A DNA stretch of 64,000 nucleotides, from contig NZ_AP014815.1 in assembly GCF_001548095.1 (NCBI RefSeq), forward strand, positions 3,595,656-3,659,655. Direction: 5' to 3'. A program made the translations under genes and the position numbers. This DNA comes from Geminocystis sp. NIES-3708 (GTDB taxonomy: Bacteria > Cyanobacteriota > Cyanobacteriia > Cyanobacteriales > Cyanobacteriaceae). The notes beneath the pieces were generated by a model. That model was given only the letters and a program-made list of their open reading frames with translations, ran no database searches and was not told the origin of the DNA. This document shows, in pieces, positions 8,590 through 18,316 of the stretch. Within the stretch, counting starts at the first letter, position 1, and each line of letters begins with the position of its first letter.

Positions 8590-9543
8590 ATGGCACAAAT
8601 GACTTTAGATCAATTGCGAGTATTTCTTGCTGTTGCTGAACATTTACACTTTACTCGTGCCGCCGATACTTTATATGTTACGCAACCTGCTGTTAGTGCG
8701 GCTATTCAAAATTTAGAAATAGAATATGGTGTCAAGTTATTTCATCGTTTAGGAAGACATATTGAAATTACAGAGGCTGGAAGATTATTACAAGTAGAAG
8801 CACCAAAAATTTTAGATCAAGTTGCCTTGACAGAAAGAGCATTAAAAGAATTAAATAATTTACAAAGAGGAGAGTTAAAGATTGGCTCTAGTTTAACAAT
8901 TGGTAATTATTGGTTACCAGAAAAAATTAGTCAATTTCAACGAACTTATCCACAAATTAATATTAATTGTACCTTAGCAAATAGTGAAGAAATTTCTTTA
9001 GGTACTGCCAATGGAAAATTTGATTTAGGTTTAATAGAAGGGGAAGTAAAATCTGGTTTTAATGATATTTTACACCAAGAAGAAATCGGCAGTGATCGAC
9101 TGTTAATTATCGTCGGAAAACAACATCCTTGGTTTGAAAAAGAAAAAATTAAATTAAGCGAATTAAATCATACTGATTGGATTATGAGAGAGTCTGGTTC
9201 TGGTACTCAACAAAGATTAGAAGAAGCCTTAATGAACTGGGAAATTAATCCTAAGCAATTAAAAACTACTCTAATTTTAAATACAGGAGAAATGATAAAA
9301 GCTATTTTAGAACAGACTCAATGTGCGGCAGGAATTTCTGAATTAATGGTCAAAAAAGAGATTAAACTAGGAACTCTTAAACCTGTAAAAATAATAGATG
9401 ATCGTACAGTGATGCTTAATAATTATCAGAGAAATTCTAAAAAGTTAGAAATGATTAGACCATTTTTAAAAATAAAACATCGTGAAAGATTCCAGACAAA
9501 AATAGCTCAAGTTTTTGAAAAAATTTTATCTTTTATGGAATAG
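8590..9543 (+). CDS. LysR-family transcriptional regulator
   Basis: A 317-residue cytoplasmic regulator. Residues 4-63 form the LysR winged helix-turn-helix (LDQLRVFLAVAEHLHFTRAA, then TQPAVSAAIQNLE and LFHRLGR), followed by a linker helix and a periplasmic-binding-protein-like effector domain (about 95-300, with GSGTQQRLEEAL). LysR proteins typically bind as tetramers and respond to a small molecule. The effector and targets cannot be read here: it is not visibly NtcB, CmpR or RbcR, and the divergent-gene context typical for LysR targets is absent, since the gene upstream reads the same way. Confidence 0.9.
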   Translation: MAQMTLDQLRVFLAVAEHLHFTRAADTLYVTQPAVSAAIQNLEIEYGVKLFHRLGRHIEITEAGRLLQVEAPKILDQVALTERALKELNNLQRGELKIGSSLTIGNYWLPEKISQFQRTYPQININCTLANSEEISLGTANGKFDLGLIEGEVKSGFNDILHQEEIGSDRLLIIVGKQHPWFEKEKIKLSELNHTDWIMRESGSGTQQRLEEALMNWEINPKQLKTTLILNTGEMIKAILEQTQCAAGISELMVKKEIKLGTLKPVKIIDDRTVMLNNYQRNSKKLEMIRPFLKIKHRERFQTKIAQVFEKILSFME

Positions 9544-9564
9544 TTATATATTATTAATTTGAGT

Positions 9565-9584
9565 TATTCTTAACAAGAATATTT
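9565..9584. terminator. Possible bidirectional hairpin
   Basis: TATTCTT and AAGAATA (7-bp arms, 3-nt loop) lie between the convergent LysR and glutamine amidotransferase genes. The stem is all A/T except one C-G pair, and only a short T run follows, so it is a weak candidate. Confidence 0.3.
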
Positions 9585-9590
9585 GTAGTT

Positions 9591-10358
9591 TTACATAATA
9601 AGATTACCATTTTGAAAAACCAATAATTGTTCTTGGGAAATACTTGTCCATATTTCATTATCCGTTAAAGGTAAAGTTGCAATAATTGCGACTTGATCAT
9701 TTTTTTTGGTTAAAGCTCGAAAATCAACAGTAACATCTTCATCTATTAAGTGCGCAGCCGCAAAGGGAGCTTGACGAACTAAATAGTGTAACTTAGTTGA
9801 ACAATGAGCAAAAAGATATTCTCCATTAGAGAGTAAATAATTAAAAATTCCGTATCGAGATAAATTTTGAGTGATCGTTTTTAGAATAGGATAAAGTTCT
9901 AATAAAGTTGGCTTACCATTTGGAAAACTTTGACGAAGAGTTTCTAACAATAAACAAAAGGCTTTTTCACTATCTGTTGTACCTACAGTTTGATAAATTC
10001 CTCTTAAGTTCGGTTCAAAATTATCTAAATTACCGTTATGGGCAAAAACCCAATAATTTCCCCATAATTCACGCTGAAATGGATGACAATTTTCTAAACC
10101 AATTTCTCCTTGAGTCGCTTTACGAATATGAGCAATGACATTTTTCGACTTGATGGGATACTGTTTCACTAATTGAGCAATGGGAGAATTAATGGATGGA
10201 TTATCATCTAAAAAAATACGACATCCTAAATCCTCAAAAAAGGCAATACCCCAACCATCTCGATGTTCATCAGTTTTACCTCCTCTAGCACAAAAACCTT
10301 CAAAGGAAAAACAAATATCAGTTGGTACGTTAGAATTCATGCCCAAAAGTTGACACAT
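9591..10358 (-). CDS. Class II glutamine amidotransferase (YafJ-like)
   Basis: A 255-residue single-domain protein of the Ntn-hydrolase fold. The product starts MCQLLGMN, so removal of Met would expose Cys2 as the catalytic nucleophile, as in other class II amidotransferases. Further family features are the GRR-like DGWGIAFF stretch, HIRKAT (oxyanion region), CHPF and FAHNGNLDNF. No synthetase domain is attached, so the acceptor is unknown; YafJ-type proteins are generally annotated only as putative amidotransferases. It converges with the LysR gene and is followed upstream by the initiator tRNA on the same strand. Confidence 0.88.
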   Translation of the reverse strand: MCQLLGMNSNVPTDICFSFEGFCARGGKTDEHRDGWGIAFFEDLGCRIFLDDNPSINSPIAQLVKQYPIKSKNVIAHIRKATQGEIGLENCHPFQRELWGNYWVFAHNGNLDNFEPNLRGIYQTVGTTDSEKAFCLLLETLRQSFPNGKPTLLELYPILKTITQNLSRYGIFNYLLSNGEYLFAHCSTKLHYLVRQAPFAAAHLIDEDVTVDFRALTKKNDQVAIIATLPLTDNEIWTSISQEQLLVFQNGNLIM

Positions 10359-10441
10359 ACAATAAAACAGCTAGAAAATAATAATTATATTATTATCCAA
10401 AGTTTACTAAATTGAACTTTTTATTTTTTTAGCTGATAATA

Positions 10442-10515
<74 letters not shown>

Positions 10516-10728
10516 ATGCCTTTACTATAATAACCAGTATTTTTATTTTTAGCAACCTTTTTTCTTAAATTAATTATTTCTCAGTAGAAATCATCATTTA
10601 TGGCTTTCACAGATTAAGGTAAAATAAAGATAATTATGTAACAAATTAAAAAAAATAAACACATAATCCACAACTAATTCTACAATCAAGATATAGACAT
10701 AGTTGTAGATTGCTAAATACGAAAATCT

Positions 10729-12495
10729 ATGGTAGCTTCTAATATTCCTTCTTTTAAATTATCAACAGATGTAATTCCTCTCCGATGTAGTGGTGCTTAT
10801 GCGTTGATGGATAGTCTTTGTCGTCACGGAGTTAAGCATATTTTTGGTTATCCCGGAGGTGCTATTTTACCTATTTACGATGAATTGTATCGTTTTGAAG
10901 CCAAAGGTGAGTTACACCATATTCTTGTAAGACACGAACAAGGAGCAGCCCATGCCGCCGATGGTTATGCCCGTGCCACTGGTAAAGTAGGGGTTTGTTT
11001 TGGCACTTCTGGACCTGGTGCGACAAACTTAGTTACAGGTATCGCTACTGCTCATATGGACTCTATTCCGATGGTAATTATCACAGGACAAGTACCTAGA
11101 GATGCAATTGGCTCAGATGCTTTTCAGGAAACAGATATTTATGGAATCACTTTACCCATTGTGAAACATTCCTACGTTGCTCGTCATGCTAGAGATATTG
11201 CTTGGATTATTGCCGAAGCATTTTATATCGCTAGTACAGGCAGACCAGGTCCAGTTTTAGTAGATATTCCTAAAGATGTCGGCTTAGAAGAATGTGAGTA
11301 TGTACCAGTAAATCCGGGTGAAGTTAAGCTTTCAGGTTATCGCCCCACCGTTAAAGGAAATCCTCGTCAAATTAATGCCGCAGTTGAATTAATTGCTTGT
11401 GCTAAAAAACCTTTACTTTATGTTGGTGGTGGTGCTATCTTATCTAACGCCCATGCTCAAATTAAAGAATTAGCAGAACGTTTTCAACTACCTGTTACGA
11501 CTACTCTAATGGGCTTAGGTGCATTTGACGAACATAATCCTCTTTCGGTGGGTATGTTAGGAATGCACGGTACTGCTTATGCGAACTTTGCTGTTAGTGA
11601 ATGTGATTTATTAATTGCCGTTGGTGCAAGATTTGATGATCGAGTGACAGGTAAACTAGATGAATTTGCTTCTGGTGCAAAAGTGATTCATGTGGATATT
11701 GATCCTGCCGAAGTTGGTAAAAATCGTCGTCCTGATGTTCCTATTGTCGGCGATGTGCGTCAAGTCTTAGAGCAAATTTTACAACGTGCCAGAGAATTAG
11801 ATTTACCCGTCAAAGATACTTTAACTGACGATTGGTTAGCAAAGATTGATACTTGGAAACAAAACTATCCTTTAGAAATACCTCATCCTGAAGACTCTCT
11901 TTCTCCTCAAGAAGTGATTGTTGAAGTAGGTCGCCAAGCTCCTAATGCTTACTACACAACAGATGTAGGTCAACATCAAATGTGGGCGGCACAATTTTTA
12001 AAAACAGGACCGAATCGTTGGATTTCTAGTGCTGGTTTAGGTACAATGGGTTTTGGTTTACCCGCTGCCATGGGTGCAAAAGTAGCTGTACCTGATGAGG
12101 AAGTTATTTGTATTAGTGGGGATGCTAGTTTTCAAATGAATTTACAAGAGTTAGCTACCCTTGCTCAATATAATATCAAAGCTAAAATCGTTATCATTAA
12201 TAATCGTTGGCAAGGAATGGTTCGCCAATGGCAAGAAACTTTTTATGGTGAACGCTATTCTTCTTCTAATATGGAAATAGGAATGCCTGATTTTGCTCTT
12301 TTAGCAAAAGCTTTTGGTGTTAAAGGCATGGATGTAACTCAACGCAGTGAGTTGTCAGGTGCGATCACTGAAATGTTAGCGCATGATGGTCCTGTATTAT
12401 TAAATGTTCAGGTAAAACGGGATCAAAATTGTTATCCAATGGTAGCACCGGGTAAAAGTAACGCTGAAATGTTAGGATTACCATCGCAAAAATGA
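10729..12495 (+). CDS. ilvB: Acetolactate synthase large subunit
   Basis: The catalytic subunit of the first common enzyme of branched-chain amino acid synthesis, condensing two pyruvates, or pyruvate with 2-oxobutyrate, using thiamine diphosphate. The 588-residue length is normal. The N-terminal ThDP domain shows [14 protein letters not shown] and the catalytic Glu70 in [15 protein letters not shown] central FAD-binding-type domain follows, and the C-terminal domain has the GDA...NN ThDP/Mg motif (about 464-492). The regulatory small subunit (ilvN/ilvH) is not adjacent. A CTACAA/TTGTAG inverted repeat just upstream could be regulatory but is short. The initiator tRNA gene lies divergently upstream. 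Confidence 0.97.
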   Translation: MVASNIPSFKLSTDVIPLRCSGAYALMDSLCRHGVKHIFGYPGGAILPIYDELYRFEAKGELHHILVRHEQGAAHAADGYARATGKVGVCFGTSGPGATNLVTGIATAHMDSIPMVIITGQVPRDAIGSDAFQETDIYGITLPIVKHSYVARHARDIAWIIAEAFYIASTGRPGPVLVDIPKDVGLEECEYVPVNPGEVKLSGYRPTVKGNPRQINAAVELIACAKKPLLYVGGGAILSNAHAQIKELAERFQLPVTTTLMGLGAFDEHNPLSVGMLGMHGTAYANFAVSECDLLIAVGARFDDRVTGKLDEFASGAKVIHVDIDPAEVGKNRRPDVPIVGDVRQVLEQILQRARELDLPVKDTLTDDWLAKIDTWKQNYPLEIPHPEDSLSPQEVIVEVGRQAPNAYYTTDVGQHQMWAAQFLKTGPNRWISSAGLGTMGFGLPAAMGAKVAVPDEEVICISGDASFQMNLQELATLAQYNIKAKIVIINNRWQGMVRQWQETFYGERYSSSNMEIGMPDFALLAKAFGVKGMDVTQRSELSGAITEMLAHDGPVLLNVQVKRDQNCYPMVAPGKSNAEMLGLPSQK

Positions 12496-12689
12496 TCAAA
12501 ACAAGGCAGGTGGACAAGTGGACAAATATAAAAACTCCGAATATTTTTACATTATTAAAATCATTTAACTGATTAACAAAAAATATAATTTCCCTGTCAG
12601 CCTTTCTTCCAAGTCATTTATAACCTATTTTAAAATTGAACTCAGGTTACTTGCTATTTTCAGCAAAAAACTTTTTCATCACATCCTCA

Positions 12690-12800
12690 TTAACAATTAA
12701 CAATTTTACATTTTAATAAGAATTGGTGAGATTTTTCACCCATAATGATAATATAGATTACCAATTAGAAAAATCTGTTTAGCAAGGAACTCTTTTTATT
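12690..12800 (+). promoter_or_regulatory. psbK upstream region with candidate promoter
   Basis: The 305-bp gap after ilvB holds two TTAACAA heptamers (12690-12703), a GGTGA/TCACC hairpin around 12725-12740, and a plausible sigma-70-type promoter: TTGGTG at 12723-12728 and TGATAA at 12746-12751, 17 bp apart. AAGGA at 12784-12788 is the nearest ribosome-binding site to psbK. The rest (12496-12689) shows nothing recognisable. Confidence 0.35.
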
Positions 12801-12938
12801 ATGGAAGCTACTATGTTATTGGCTAAACTACCAGAGGCTTACGAAATTTTTAAACCTTTAGTAGATGTATTGCCCATTATCCCTTTATTCTTTTTGTTAT
12901 TAGCTTTTGTTTGGCAAGCAGCGGTTGGTTTTAGATAA
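12801..12938 (+). CDS. psbK: Photosystem II reaction centre protein K
   Basis: A 45-residue thylakoid membrane protein that reads [17 protein letters not shown] then one transmembrane helix ending [10 protein letters not shown]. The LPEAY...PLVDVLP...[10 protein letters not shown] pattern is diagnostic for PsbK, a low-molecular-mass subunit at the edge of the photosystem II core near CP43. PsbK is made with a short N-terminal extension that is removed. The gene has its own upstream region and a strong terminator 39 nt after the stop, so it is probably transcribed alone. Confidence 0.96.
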   Translation: MEATMLLAKLPEAYEIFKPLVDVLPIIPLFFLLLAFVWQAAVGFR

Positions 12939-12976
12939 ATCGCCTTTCCAAATCAAAATATCAATGATGTGATCTA

Positions 12977-13016
12977 AACCCATACTTTTTAAATTCTTAA
13001 AGAGTGTGGGTTTTTT
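12977..13016 (+). terminator. psbK intrinsic terminator
   Basis: AACCCATACTTTTT pairs with AAAGAGTGTGGGTT (14-bp stem with two G-U type wobbles, 8-nt loop) and the stem runs into six T residues. It is the clearest terminator near psbK. Confidence 0.85.
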
Positions 13017-13127
13017 GTAAGTTAGCAAAGCTTATTGATACTTATTAATTGAAAGTTTTAGTTATGATCTTACGAAATTCAGCACTTTCACTGATCGTAA
13101 AGTCAACTACAAAACGTACGAAACTAA

Positions 13128-13161
13128 AACAACAACAATACTATAACAACAACAATACTAT
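13128..13161. repeat. Perfect 17-bp tandem duplication
   Basis: AACAACAACAATACTAT occurs twice head to tail (13128-13144 and 13145-13161) in the 359-bp gap between psbK and tRNA-Thr. Identity suggests a recent slippage event. Beyond this and the psbK terminator nothing else is recognisable in that gap. Confidence 0.85.
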
Positions 13162-13297
13162 ATAATTAACTCAAGATAGCTTGAAAAGAACACAGTTTTG
13201 GTAATAAATAGTACTTAATGATATCAGTCACCTAATTGTATTTCGATACCTATAAATTATGGTGAAAATTAATTTGGTACTTTAGAAATTATAATAA

Positions 13298-13369
13298 AGC
13301 CTTTGACGAGGATTGAACTCGTGACCTCACCCTTACCAAGGGTGTGCTCTACCACTGAGCTACAAAGGC
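13298..13369 (-). tRNA. tRNA-Thr (GGT)
   Basis: The minus strand gives acceptor GCCTTTG paired with CAAAGGC, D-stem GCTC/GAGC, anticodon arm CACCC-TTGGTAA-GGGTG with anticodon GGT, and T-arm ACGAG-TTCAATC-CTCGT, discriminator U. It follows tRNA-Tyr by 3 nt on the same strand, so the two are one transcript. Confidence 0.95.
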
Positions 13370-13372
13370 ACA

Positions 13373-13454
13373 TGGGCCGAGCTGGATTTGAACCAGCGTA
13401 GGCGTAGCCAGCGGATTTACAGTCCGCCCCCATTAACCACTCGGGCATCGACCC
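13373..13454 (-). tRNA. tRNA-Tyr (GTA)
   Basis: An 82-nt class II tRNA on the minus strand. Acceptor GGGTCGA pairs with TCGGCCC, the anticodon arm GCGGA-CTGTAAA-TCCGC carries GTA, a long variable arm follows, and the T-arm is GCTGG-TTCAAAT-CCAGC with discriminator A. It is the upstream member of the Tyr-Thr pair. Confidence 0.95.
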
Positions 13455-13563
13455 CTTTGTTTTCACATTTATATATTATAGCTCAAAGTTTTTTAAAATG
13501 CCAACATAATTTTAAAAAAAGTGTACAGTATATTTTGTTGGTGAAAATTTTTTGAAACATATA

Positions 13564-14622
13564 TCAAGCAAGAGGAAAAATTTGAGCAGTTTTAGGAATA
13601 ATATTTAGTTTAACTTTTGCACCGATAGGTAACTGAGTTTTTACATCTGTGCGTGCATGAAGTCTTTTACCTGAATAAGTTTGTAAACAATAACGATATT
13701 CTCTTCCCAAAAATTCTCTTTCCTGAATCACTGTAACTCCATCTTCATCAGGTTGTAGAATTACGTCCTCTTGACGAAACATTAATTCCCCTTGATGAAA
13801 ACTAACAGGGGTATCAATACACCATTCACCTAATTCTGTACACCATACTTCTCCTTGTTTTGTTGCTTGTAAAAAATTCGCTTGAGTAACAAATTGAGCT
13901 ACAAACTTACAGTCTGGTTTGGTATAAATTTCTTCAGGTGTACCTATTTGAGCCAATTTTCCTTGATCCATTACACCTATTTTATCAGCGATCGCCATAG
14001 CTTCTTCTTGATCATGAGTGACAAAAATAGCTGCGGTGTTAGTACTTTTTAGTATCGTACGTATTTCATGGCGAAGTCTTTCTCTTACCTGCACATCCAA
14101 ATTACTTAAAGGTTCATCTAATAAGATTAACTTAGGTTGGGGTGCTAAAGCTCTGGCTAAAGCAATTCTTTGTTGTTGTCCACCTGATAGTTCATGAGGA
14201 TAACGCTTCTCAAAACCACTTAAACCAACTAATTGCAAAACTTCTGCAACTCTATTTTTTATTTGTTGACTATTGGGGCGTGGTTTTTTCGTTTTTAAAC
14301 CAAAAGAAATATTATCAGCTACATTAAGATGAGGAAATAAAGCATAATCTTGAAATACCATACCTGTATGACGCTTTTCTGGTTCAACCCAGTTGATACC
14401 TCCAGTGACAATTTTCCCACCTAATTCAATCATCCCCTCAGAAGGTTTTTCAAATCCAGCAATAATTCTTAGTAAAGTAGTTTTACCACAGCCAGAAGGA
14501 CCTAATAATCCTAATAATTCACCTTCTTGTAAATTAAAACTAACTTGATTCACTGCTGAGATTGGATTTCCAGAGAATTTTTTACTAACTCCTTTGACTT
14601 CGAGAATTGCTGATTCTGTCAT
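13564..14622 (-). CDS. ABC transporter ATP-binding protein, FutC/PotA type
   Basis: The ATPase of an importer, probably for ferric iron. Walker A is GPSGCGKT, the signature LSGGQQQRIALARALA, Walker B LILLDEPLSN and the switch VTHDQEEAMA; a C-terminal TOBE-like domain (about 250-352) includes GREYRYCLQT. The regulatory domain, with QANFL after the EIYTKP segment, resembles the cyanobacterial iron ATPase FutC, but polyamine, sulfate or thiosulfate ATPases share most of this layout. I chose the ATG complementary to 14620-14622 (MTESAILEV, 352 residues) because family proteins start there; an upstream ATG would add 16 unrelated residues. No permease or binding protein is adjacent, as expected for a scattered fut system. 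Confidence 0.8.
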   Translation of the reverse strand: MTESAILEVKGVSKKFSGNPISAVNQVSFNLQEGELLGLLGPSGCGKTTLLRIIAGFEKPSEGMIELGGKIVTGGINWVEPEKRHTGMVFQDYALFPHLNVADNISFGLKTKKPRPNSQQIKNRVAEVLQLVGLSGFEKRYPHELSGGQQQRIALARALAPQPKLILLDEPLSNLDVQVRERLRHEIRTILKSTNTAAIFVTHDQEEAMAIADKIGVMDQGKLAQIGTPEEIYTKPDCKFVAQFVTQANFLQATKQGEVWCTELGEWCIDTPVSFHQGELMFRQEDVILQPDEDGVTVIQEREFLGREYRYCLQTYSGKRLHARTDVKTQLPIGAKVKLNIIPKTAQIFPLA

Positions 14623-14775
14623 GATTATACGCAAATACGATAGATTATTTTTAATAAGAATTCTTCTCAATTATTTTCAATATACCATGAACCATCAATA
14701 ATGCACAATTAGAAATTAATTAAAGGATTATAATACCTAAGCCAAAATTATCATTACTTGATTAAACTATTTGTG

Positions 14776-14794
14776 TCAAATAATAATCATCATT
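14776..14794. promoter_or_regulatory. Fur-box-like sequence (weak)
   Basis: In the 340-bp divergent gap between the ABC ATPase and creatininase genes, this 19-mer matches GATAATGATAATCATTATC at 13 positions, including an intact AATCAT core. It lies about 150 nt upstream of the ATPase start. If the ATPase is FutC, Fur control would make sense, but AT-rich background produces such matches by chance. Nothing else stands out in the gap. Confidence 0.25.
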
Positions 14795-14962
14795 TGAACC
14801 GAGGCTTTCGTATTGTTGTAAATTGTTTAGTTAATTAATATTGGCGACAAACAAGATTCATCATGCCAAATCAACTGTTGTGGTGATAAATTCTTGTCGT
14901 TGAATATTGCTACACTCTTAATTTAAAATCACTATAATCAAAATGTGTGGGAATAAATAAAA

Positions 14963-15703
14963 ATGCAGTTACATTTATGTACATGGATAGAAGTTGAAAC
15001 TTATTTACAACATAATAATTCTATTATTATACCGATCGGATCTACAGAACAACACGGACCTACAGGATTAATCGGTACAGATGCCATTTGTGCCGAAAAA
15101 GTGGCTTTAGGGGTATCAAATAACGTTAAAACTATCGTCGCACCAACAATTAATGTAGGTATGGCTCTCCACCATACTGCCTTCCCGGGTACAATCAGCC
15201 TACGTCCGACAACTTTAATTGTATATGTGCAAGATTATGTTACTTCTTTAGCTAAAGCAGGTTTTCGTAAATTCTTTTTTATCAATGGTCATGGTGGTAA
15301 TATTGCGACACTCAAAGCCGCTTTTTCTCAAATTTATGATTATTTAGACTGTTTAAATTTAGTTAATAGTGATCAAGTTAAATGTAAAATCGCTAATTGG
15401 TTTATGGGTAGAGAAGTTTATTTGTTGGCAAAGAAATTATATGGTGAAGAAGAAGGCTCTCATGCTACCCCTTCAGAAGTAGCATTGACTCAATTTGTGT
15501 ATCCTGATGTGATTAAAAACGCAGTTTTAGGGGAACAAGTAGGAAAAGGACATCCAATTTATGGGGCTAGTAATTTTCGTGGTTGCTACCCTGATGGTAG
15601 AATGGGATCAAATCCGGCTTTGGCAACTCCTGAACACGGTCAACAGTTCTACGAGTTGGCGGTGAAAGAACTAACTGAAAGTTATCTTGAATTTATTAGT
15701 TAG
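14963..15703 (+). CDS. Creatininase-family amidohydrolase
   Basis: A 246-residue metal-dependent amidohydrolase of the creatininase superfamily. Characteristic stretches are IPIGSTEQHGP near the N-terminus (Glu and His metal ligands), ALHHTAFPGTISL, and FFINGHGGN. Members open cyclic or linear amides, with substrates ranging from creatinine to formamides of riboflavin or mycofactocin precursors. The true substrate here is unknown; creatinine use is unlikely in a phototroph. The nitrilase-type gene starts 44 nt downstream on the same strand, suggesting one transcript and possibly linked amide hydrolysis. Confidence 0.88.
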   Translation: MQLHLCTWIEVETYLQHNNSIIIPIGSTEQHGPTGLIGTDAICAEKVALGVSNNVKTIVAPTINVGMALHHTAFPGTISLRPTTLIVYVQDYVTSLAKAGFRKFFFINGHGGNIATLKAAFSQIYDYLDCLNLVNSDQVKCKIANWFMGREVYLLAKKLYGEEEGSHATPSEVALTQFVYPDVIKNAVLGEQVGKGHPIYGASNFRGCYPDGRMGSNPALATPEHGQQFYELAVKELTESYLEFIS

Positions 15704-15747
15704 AAACGGTCTGAAAACTTTATTTTGTTAAGCACATTAAATTACAC

Positions 15748-16563
15748 ATGAAATCATATATTGCGGCGGCAGTTTGCATGACTAGCACTCCTGATCTTGA
15801 CAACAATTTAACTCAAGCAGAAGAATTAATTGAATTAGCAGTTAATCAAGGAGCAAAATTAATTGGTTTACCCGAAAATTTCTCCTTTTTAGGTGATGAT
15901 CAAGAAAAAATTGCTCAAGTGGAAAATATAGCCATTAAAAGTGAAAAATTCTTGATTCGCATGGCACAACGTTTTCAAATAACTATTTTAGGTGGTGGGT
16001 TTCCTACTCCTGTAATGGAAGATAAATCTAAAGCTCATAATACTGCTATTTTAATTAATGCCAATGGTTTAGAACTCGCTCGTTATGATAAAGTGCATTT
16101 ATTTGATGTAAATGTGCCTGACGGAAACAATTATCATGAATCTAACACTGTAAAAGCTGGATCTAGTTTGCCCCCTGTTTATGATGGCGGTGATTTAGGT
16201 AAATTGGGTTTATCGATCTGTTATGATGTGCGTTTTCCTGAAGTTTATCGTCATTTATCCCGTGAAGGTGCAGAAATTCTCTTTATCCCCGCCGCTTTTA
16301 CTGCTTATACAGGCAAAGATCACTGGCAAGTTTTATTACAAGCAAGAGCCATCGAAAATACTTGCTATGTGATTGCTCCTGCACAAACTGGTAATCATTA
16401 TGCTCGTCGTTTTACCCATGGTCATGCTATGATTATTGATCCTTGGGGTTCGATTTTAACTACCACAGGCTCTCAAACAGGAGTTGCCATTGCGGAAATT
16501 AATCCTCAAAGATTACAACAGGTACGTCAACAAATGCCTTGTTTACAACATCGAGTATTTTAA
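15748..16563 (+). CDS. Carbon-nitrogen hydrolase (nitrilase superfamily, Nit1-like)
   Basis: A 271-residue cytoplasmic amidase. The Glu-Lys-Cys catalytic triad is visible as Glu43 in GLPENFSFLGD, Lys115 in RYDKVHLFD and Cys158 in SICYDVRFPE. The family branch with DVRFPE and HLFDV resembles Nit1/NitFhit-type proteins, whose characterised members remove the amide of deaminated glutathione, a metabolite-repair role. The length is normal for this branch. It follows the creatininase gene closely and probably shares its transcript. Confidence 0.88.
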   Translation: MKSYIAAAVCMTSTPDLDNNLTQAEELIELAVNQGAKLIGLPENFSFLGDDQEKIAQVENIAIKSEKFLIRMAQRFQITILGGGFPTPVMEDKSKAHNTAILINANGLELARYDKVHLFDVNVPDGNNYHESNTVKAGSSLPPVYDGGDLGKLGLSICYDVRFPEVYRHLSREGAEILFIPAAFTAYTGKDHWQVLLQARAIENTCYVIAPAQTGNHYARRFTHGHAMIIDPWGSILTTTGSQTGVAIAEINPQRLQQVRQQMPCLQHRVF

Positions 16564-16706
16564 GAATTAGGATCTGCTAAAAAAAGTATTTTATTTTGAG
16601 GGGGTAGCTATCAGTAATCAACTATCAGCTTAAATGACCAAAAATCAAGTTTTGTCTTTAAAAACTATTGCCCATTCCCCGTATTTACAACCACATTGAG
16701 CAAACT

Positions 16707-18113
16707 CTACTTGGTGCTTGAAGTTAATTCCGCCTCAGTGACAGGAGTATTATTTCTTAAATCTAAAATTCGAGAAGTAATAATACGATCGCCTGGACGA
16801 ACCCCTGAAAGCACCTGAAATTCTTGTCCTTGAATTCTTCCCACAGTAATGGGGATTTGTTTTGCCATCAAAGAAGACTCAGATTCTCCCGGTTGAGCAA
16901 CAAAAACAAATTTTTGCCCCCCTAAGCTACTAACCGCATTAGTAGGAATTAATACCCCCGGACTAGTTTGCCAAATAATACGAGTACGAACATATTTTTC
17001 ATCCTTAAATATATTATTATTATTAAAAGTAACCTTAATATTTACAGACTGGTTTGACTGATCAACTATAGGAGAAATATAATTCACACTACCTGAAACT
17101 ACAGCAGAATTATCTTCATTGAGAATTTGTACGGGAAGACCAATTTTCAGACGGTTAAGATTCTCACTAGGTACATTAACATTGAGATGAAATTGATTAT
17201 TACTGGTAATCGTCGTAAAAGTTTCACCTCTGTTAAGATAATCACCAACTTTTTTCTTTTTAAAATCACCTACAATACCACTGACAGGAGCAACAATTCT
17301 GTTGAAAATTAATTCTTGTTCGATACTTCCTTTATTTCCTCTTGATTGATCAATATTTGCTTTTGATCTAGCAACATTAGCTCTTGCACCTTGTATTCTC
17401 TCATTGGCTACTTTTAAATTACTTAATGCTGAATTAAGAGATTCTTTTGTAGTTTGGACTTGAGATCGTGCTGCTTGTACTGCTTCTTTTTGAGCCGAAA
17501 CTGTTGCCTTAGAGGTATTTAAGTCTCTTGTTTTATCATCTAAATCTTGTTTGGGTAAGACTCCAGAGTTCACCAAGAAAGTAGAACGTTCATGATTAAC
17601 CTTAGCTAATTCTAGATCTGCAGTTGCCCTTTGTAAATCAGCAAGAGCAGATTTTAAATTTGCTTCCGCACGACTAACATCGGCTCTTAAACCCGCTACT
17701 TGAGATGAAGTACTGTCTTTTTCCCCTTCTCGTTGTCTTAATTCCGATTGAGATTGAGTAAAAGCCGCTATTTGACTTTGGACATTAGCATCAGCCGCAA
17801 AGACATTTTCTTCTTGTTGAGTAGGCTCTAATTCTGCTATTAATTCTCCTTGATTAACAAAATCCCCTTCTTGAACAGCTATTTGCTTGATTCTACCATT
17901 AATTTCTGGGGCTAAATTAACTCTCTGGATAGCCTCTAATGTACCTACATATTCAGTACTATCAATAAGTTGAGCCTGTTGTGCTGTGGTTATATTAACA
18001 GGTATAGCAGTTGGTGCAGGAGCTTGGGTTTTTTCTTGATTACATCCTGTGGTTAACATTGCTAACAAAGAAACCGTCGTCACAATATTTTTACTTTTAA
18101 TTTGGTTTTTCAT
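16707..18113 (-). CDS. RND efflux periplasmic adaptor (HlyD/AcrA family) lipoprotein
   Basis: A membrane-fusion protein linking an inner-membrane RND pump to an outer-membrane channel. The N-terminus has a hydrophobic core and LTTGC, a good lipobox. The order is: biotinyl-lipoyl-like half (GRIKQIAVQEGDFVNQGE), a long alpha-helical hairpin of about 170 residues rich in Ala/Gln/Ser, the second lipoyl half (NRIVAPVSGIVGDF), then beta-barrel and membrane-proximal domains. The hairpin is long for the family. Two ATGs, 6 nt apart, are possible starts; AGGA upstream is better spaced for the second (18113). No permease gene is adjacent; the permease near the window start is a possible but unproven partner. 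Confidence 0.9.
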   Translation of the reverse strand: MKNQIKSKNIVTTVSLLAMLTTGCNQEKTQAPAPTAIPVNITTAQQAQLIDSTEYVGTLEAIQRVNLAPEINGRIKQIAVQEGDFVNQGELIAELEPTQQEENVFAADANVQSQIAAFTQSQSELRQREGEKDSTSSQVAGLRADVSRAEANLKSALADLQRATADLELAKVNHERSTFLVNSGVLPKQDLDDKTRDLNTSKATVSAQKEAVQAARSQVQTTKESLNSALSNLKVANERIQGARANVARSKANIDQSRGNKGSIEQELIFNRIVAPVSGIVGDFKKKKVGDYLNRGETFTTITSNNQFHLNVNVPSENLNRLKIGLPVQILNEDNSAVVSGSVNYISPIVDQSNQSVNIKVTFNNNNIFKDEKYVRTRIIWQTSPGVLIPTNAVSSLGGQKFVFVAQPGESESSLMAKQIPITVGRIQGQEFQVLSGVRPGDRIITSRILDLRNNTPVTEAELTSSTK

Positions 18114-18316
18114 AAACATTTATCCTAAATTGATTCAATTTTCAACATTTAAGGTTAAGAGTAAATCAAATCACTCTTATGAGATCGATCTTACCTCGAA
18201 CTACTTAACATTAACATGACGGTATGATGGTGATTCATTGATTAAATGATGTTAAACACTGCAATTATGGATATAGTACCAAAAGAACAAATTAAAACCA
18301 ATAATTAATTATCTGA

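Noticed and set aside
13269-13466. 65-codon open frame on the minus strand
   Set aside because: It runs through the tRNA-Thr and tRNA-Tyr genes, whose cloverleafs are complete.
18120-18316. Possible cobalamin riboswitch upstream of cobN
   Set aside because: No B12-box-like GCCACTG or conserved core is present in the 197 bp.
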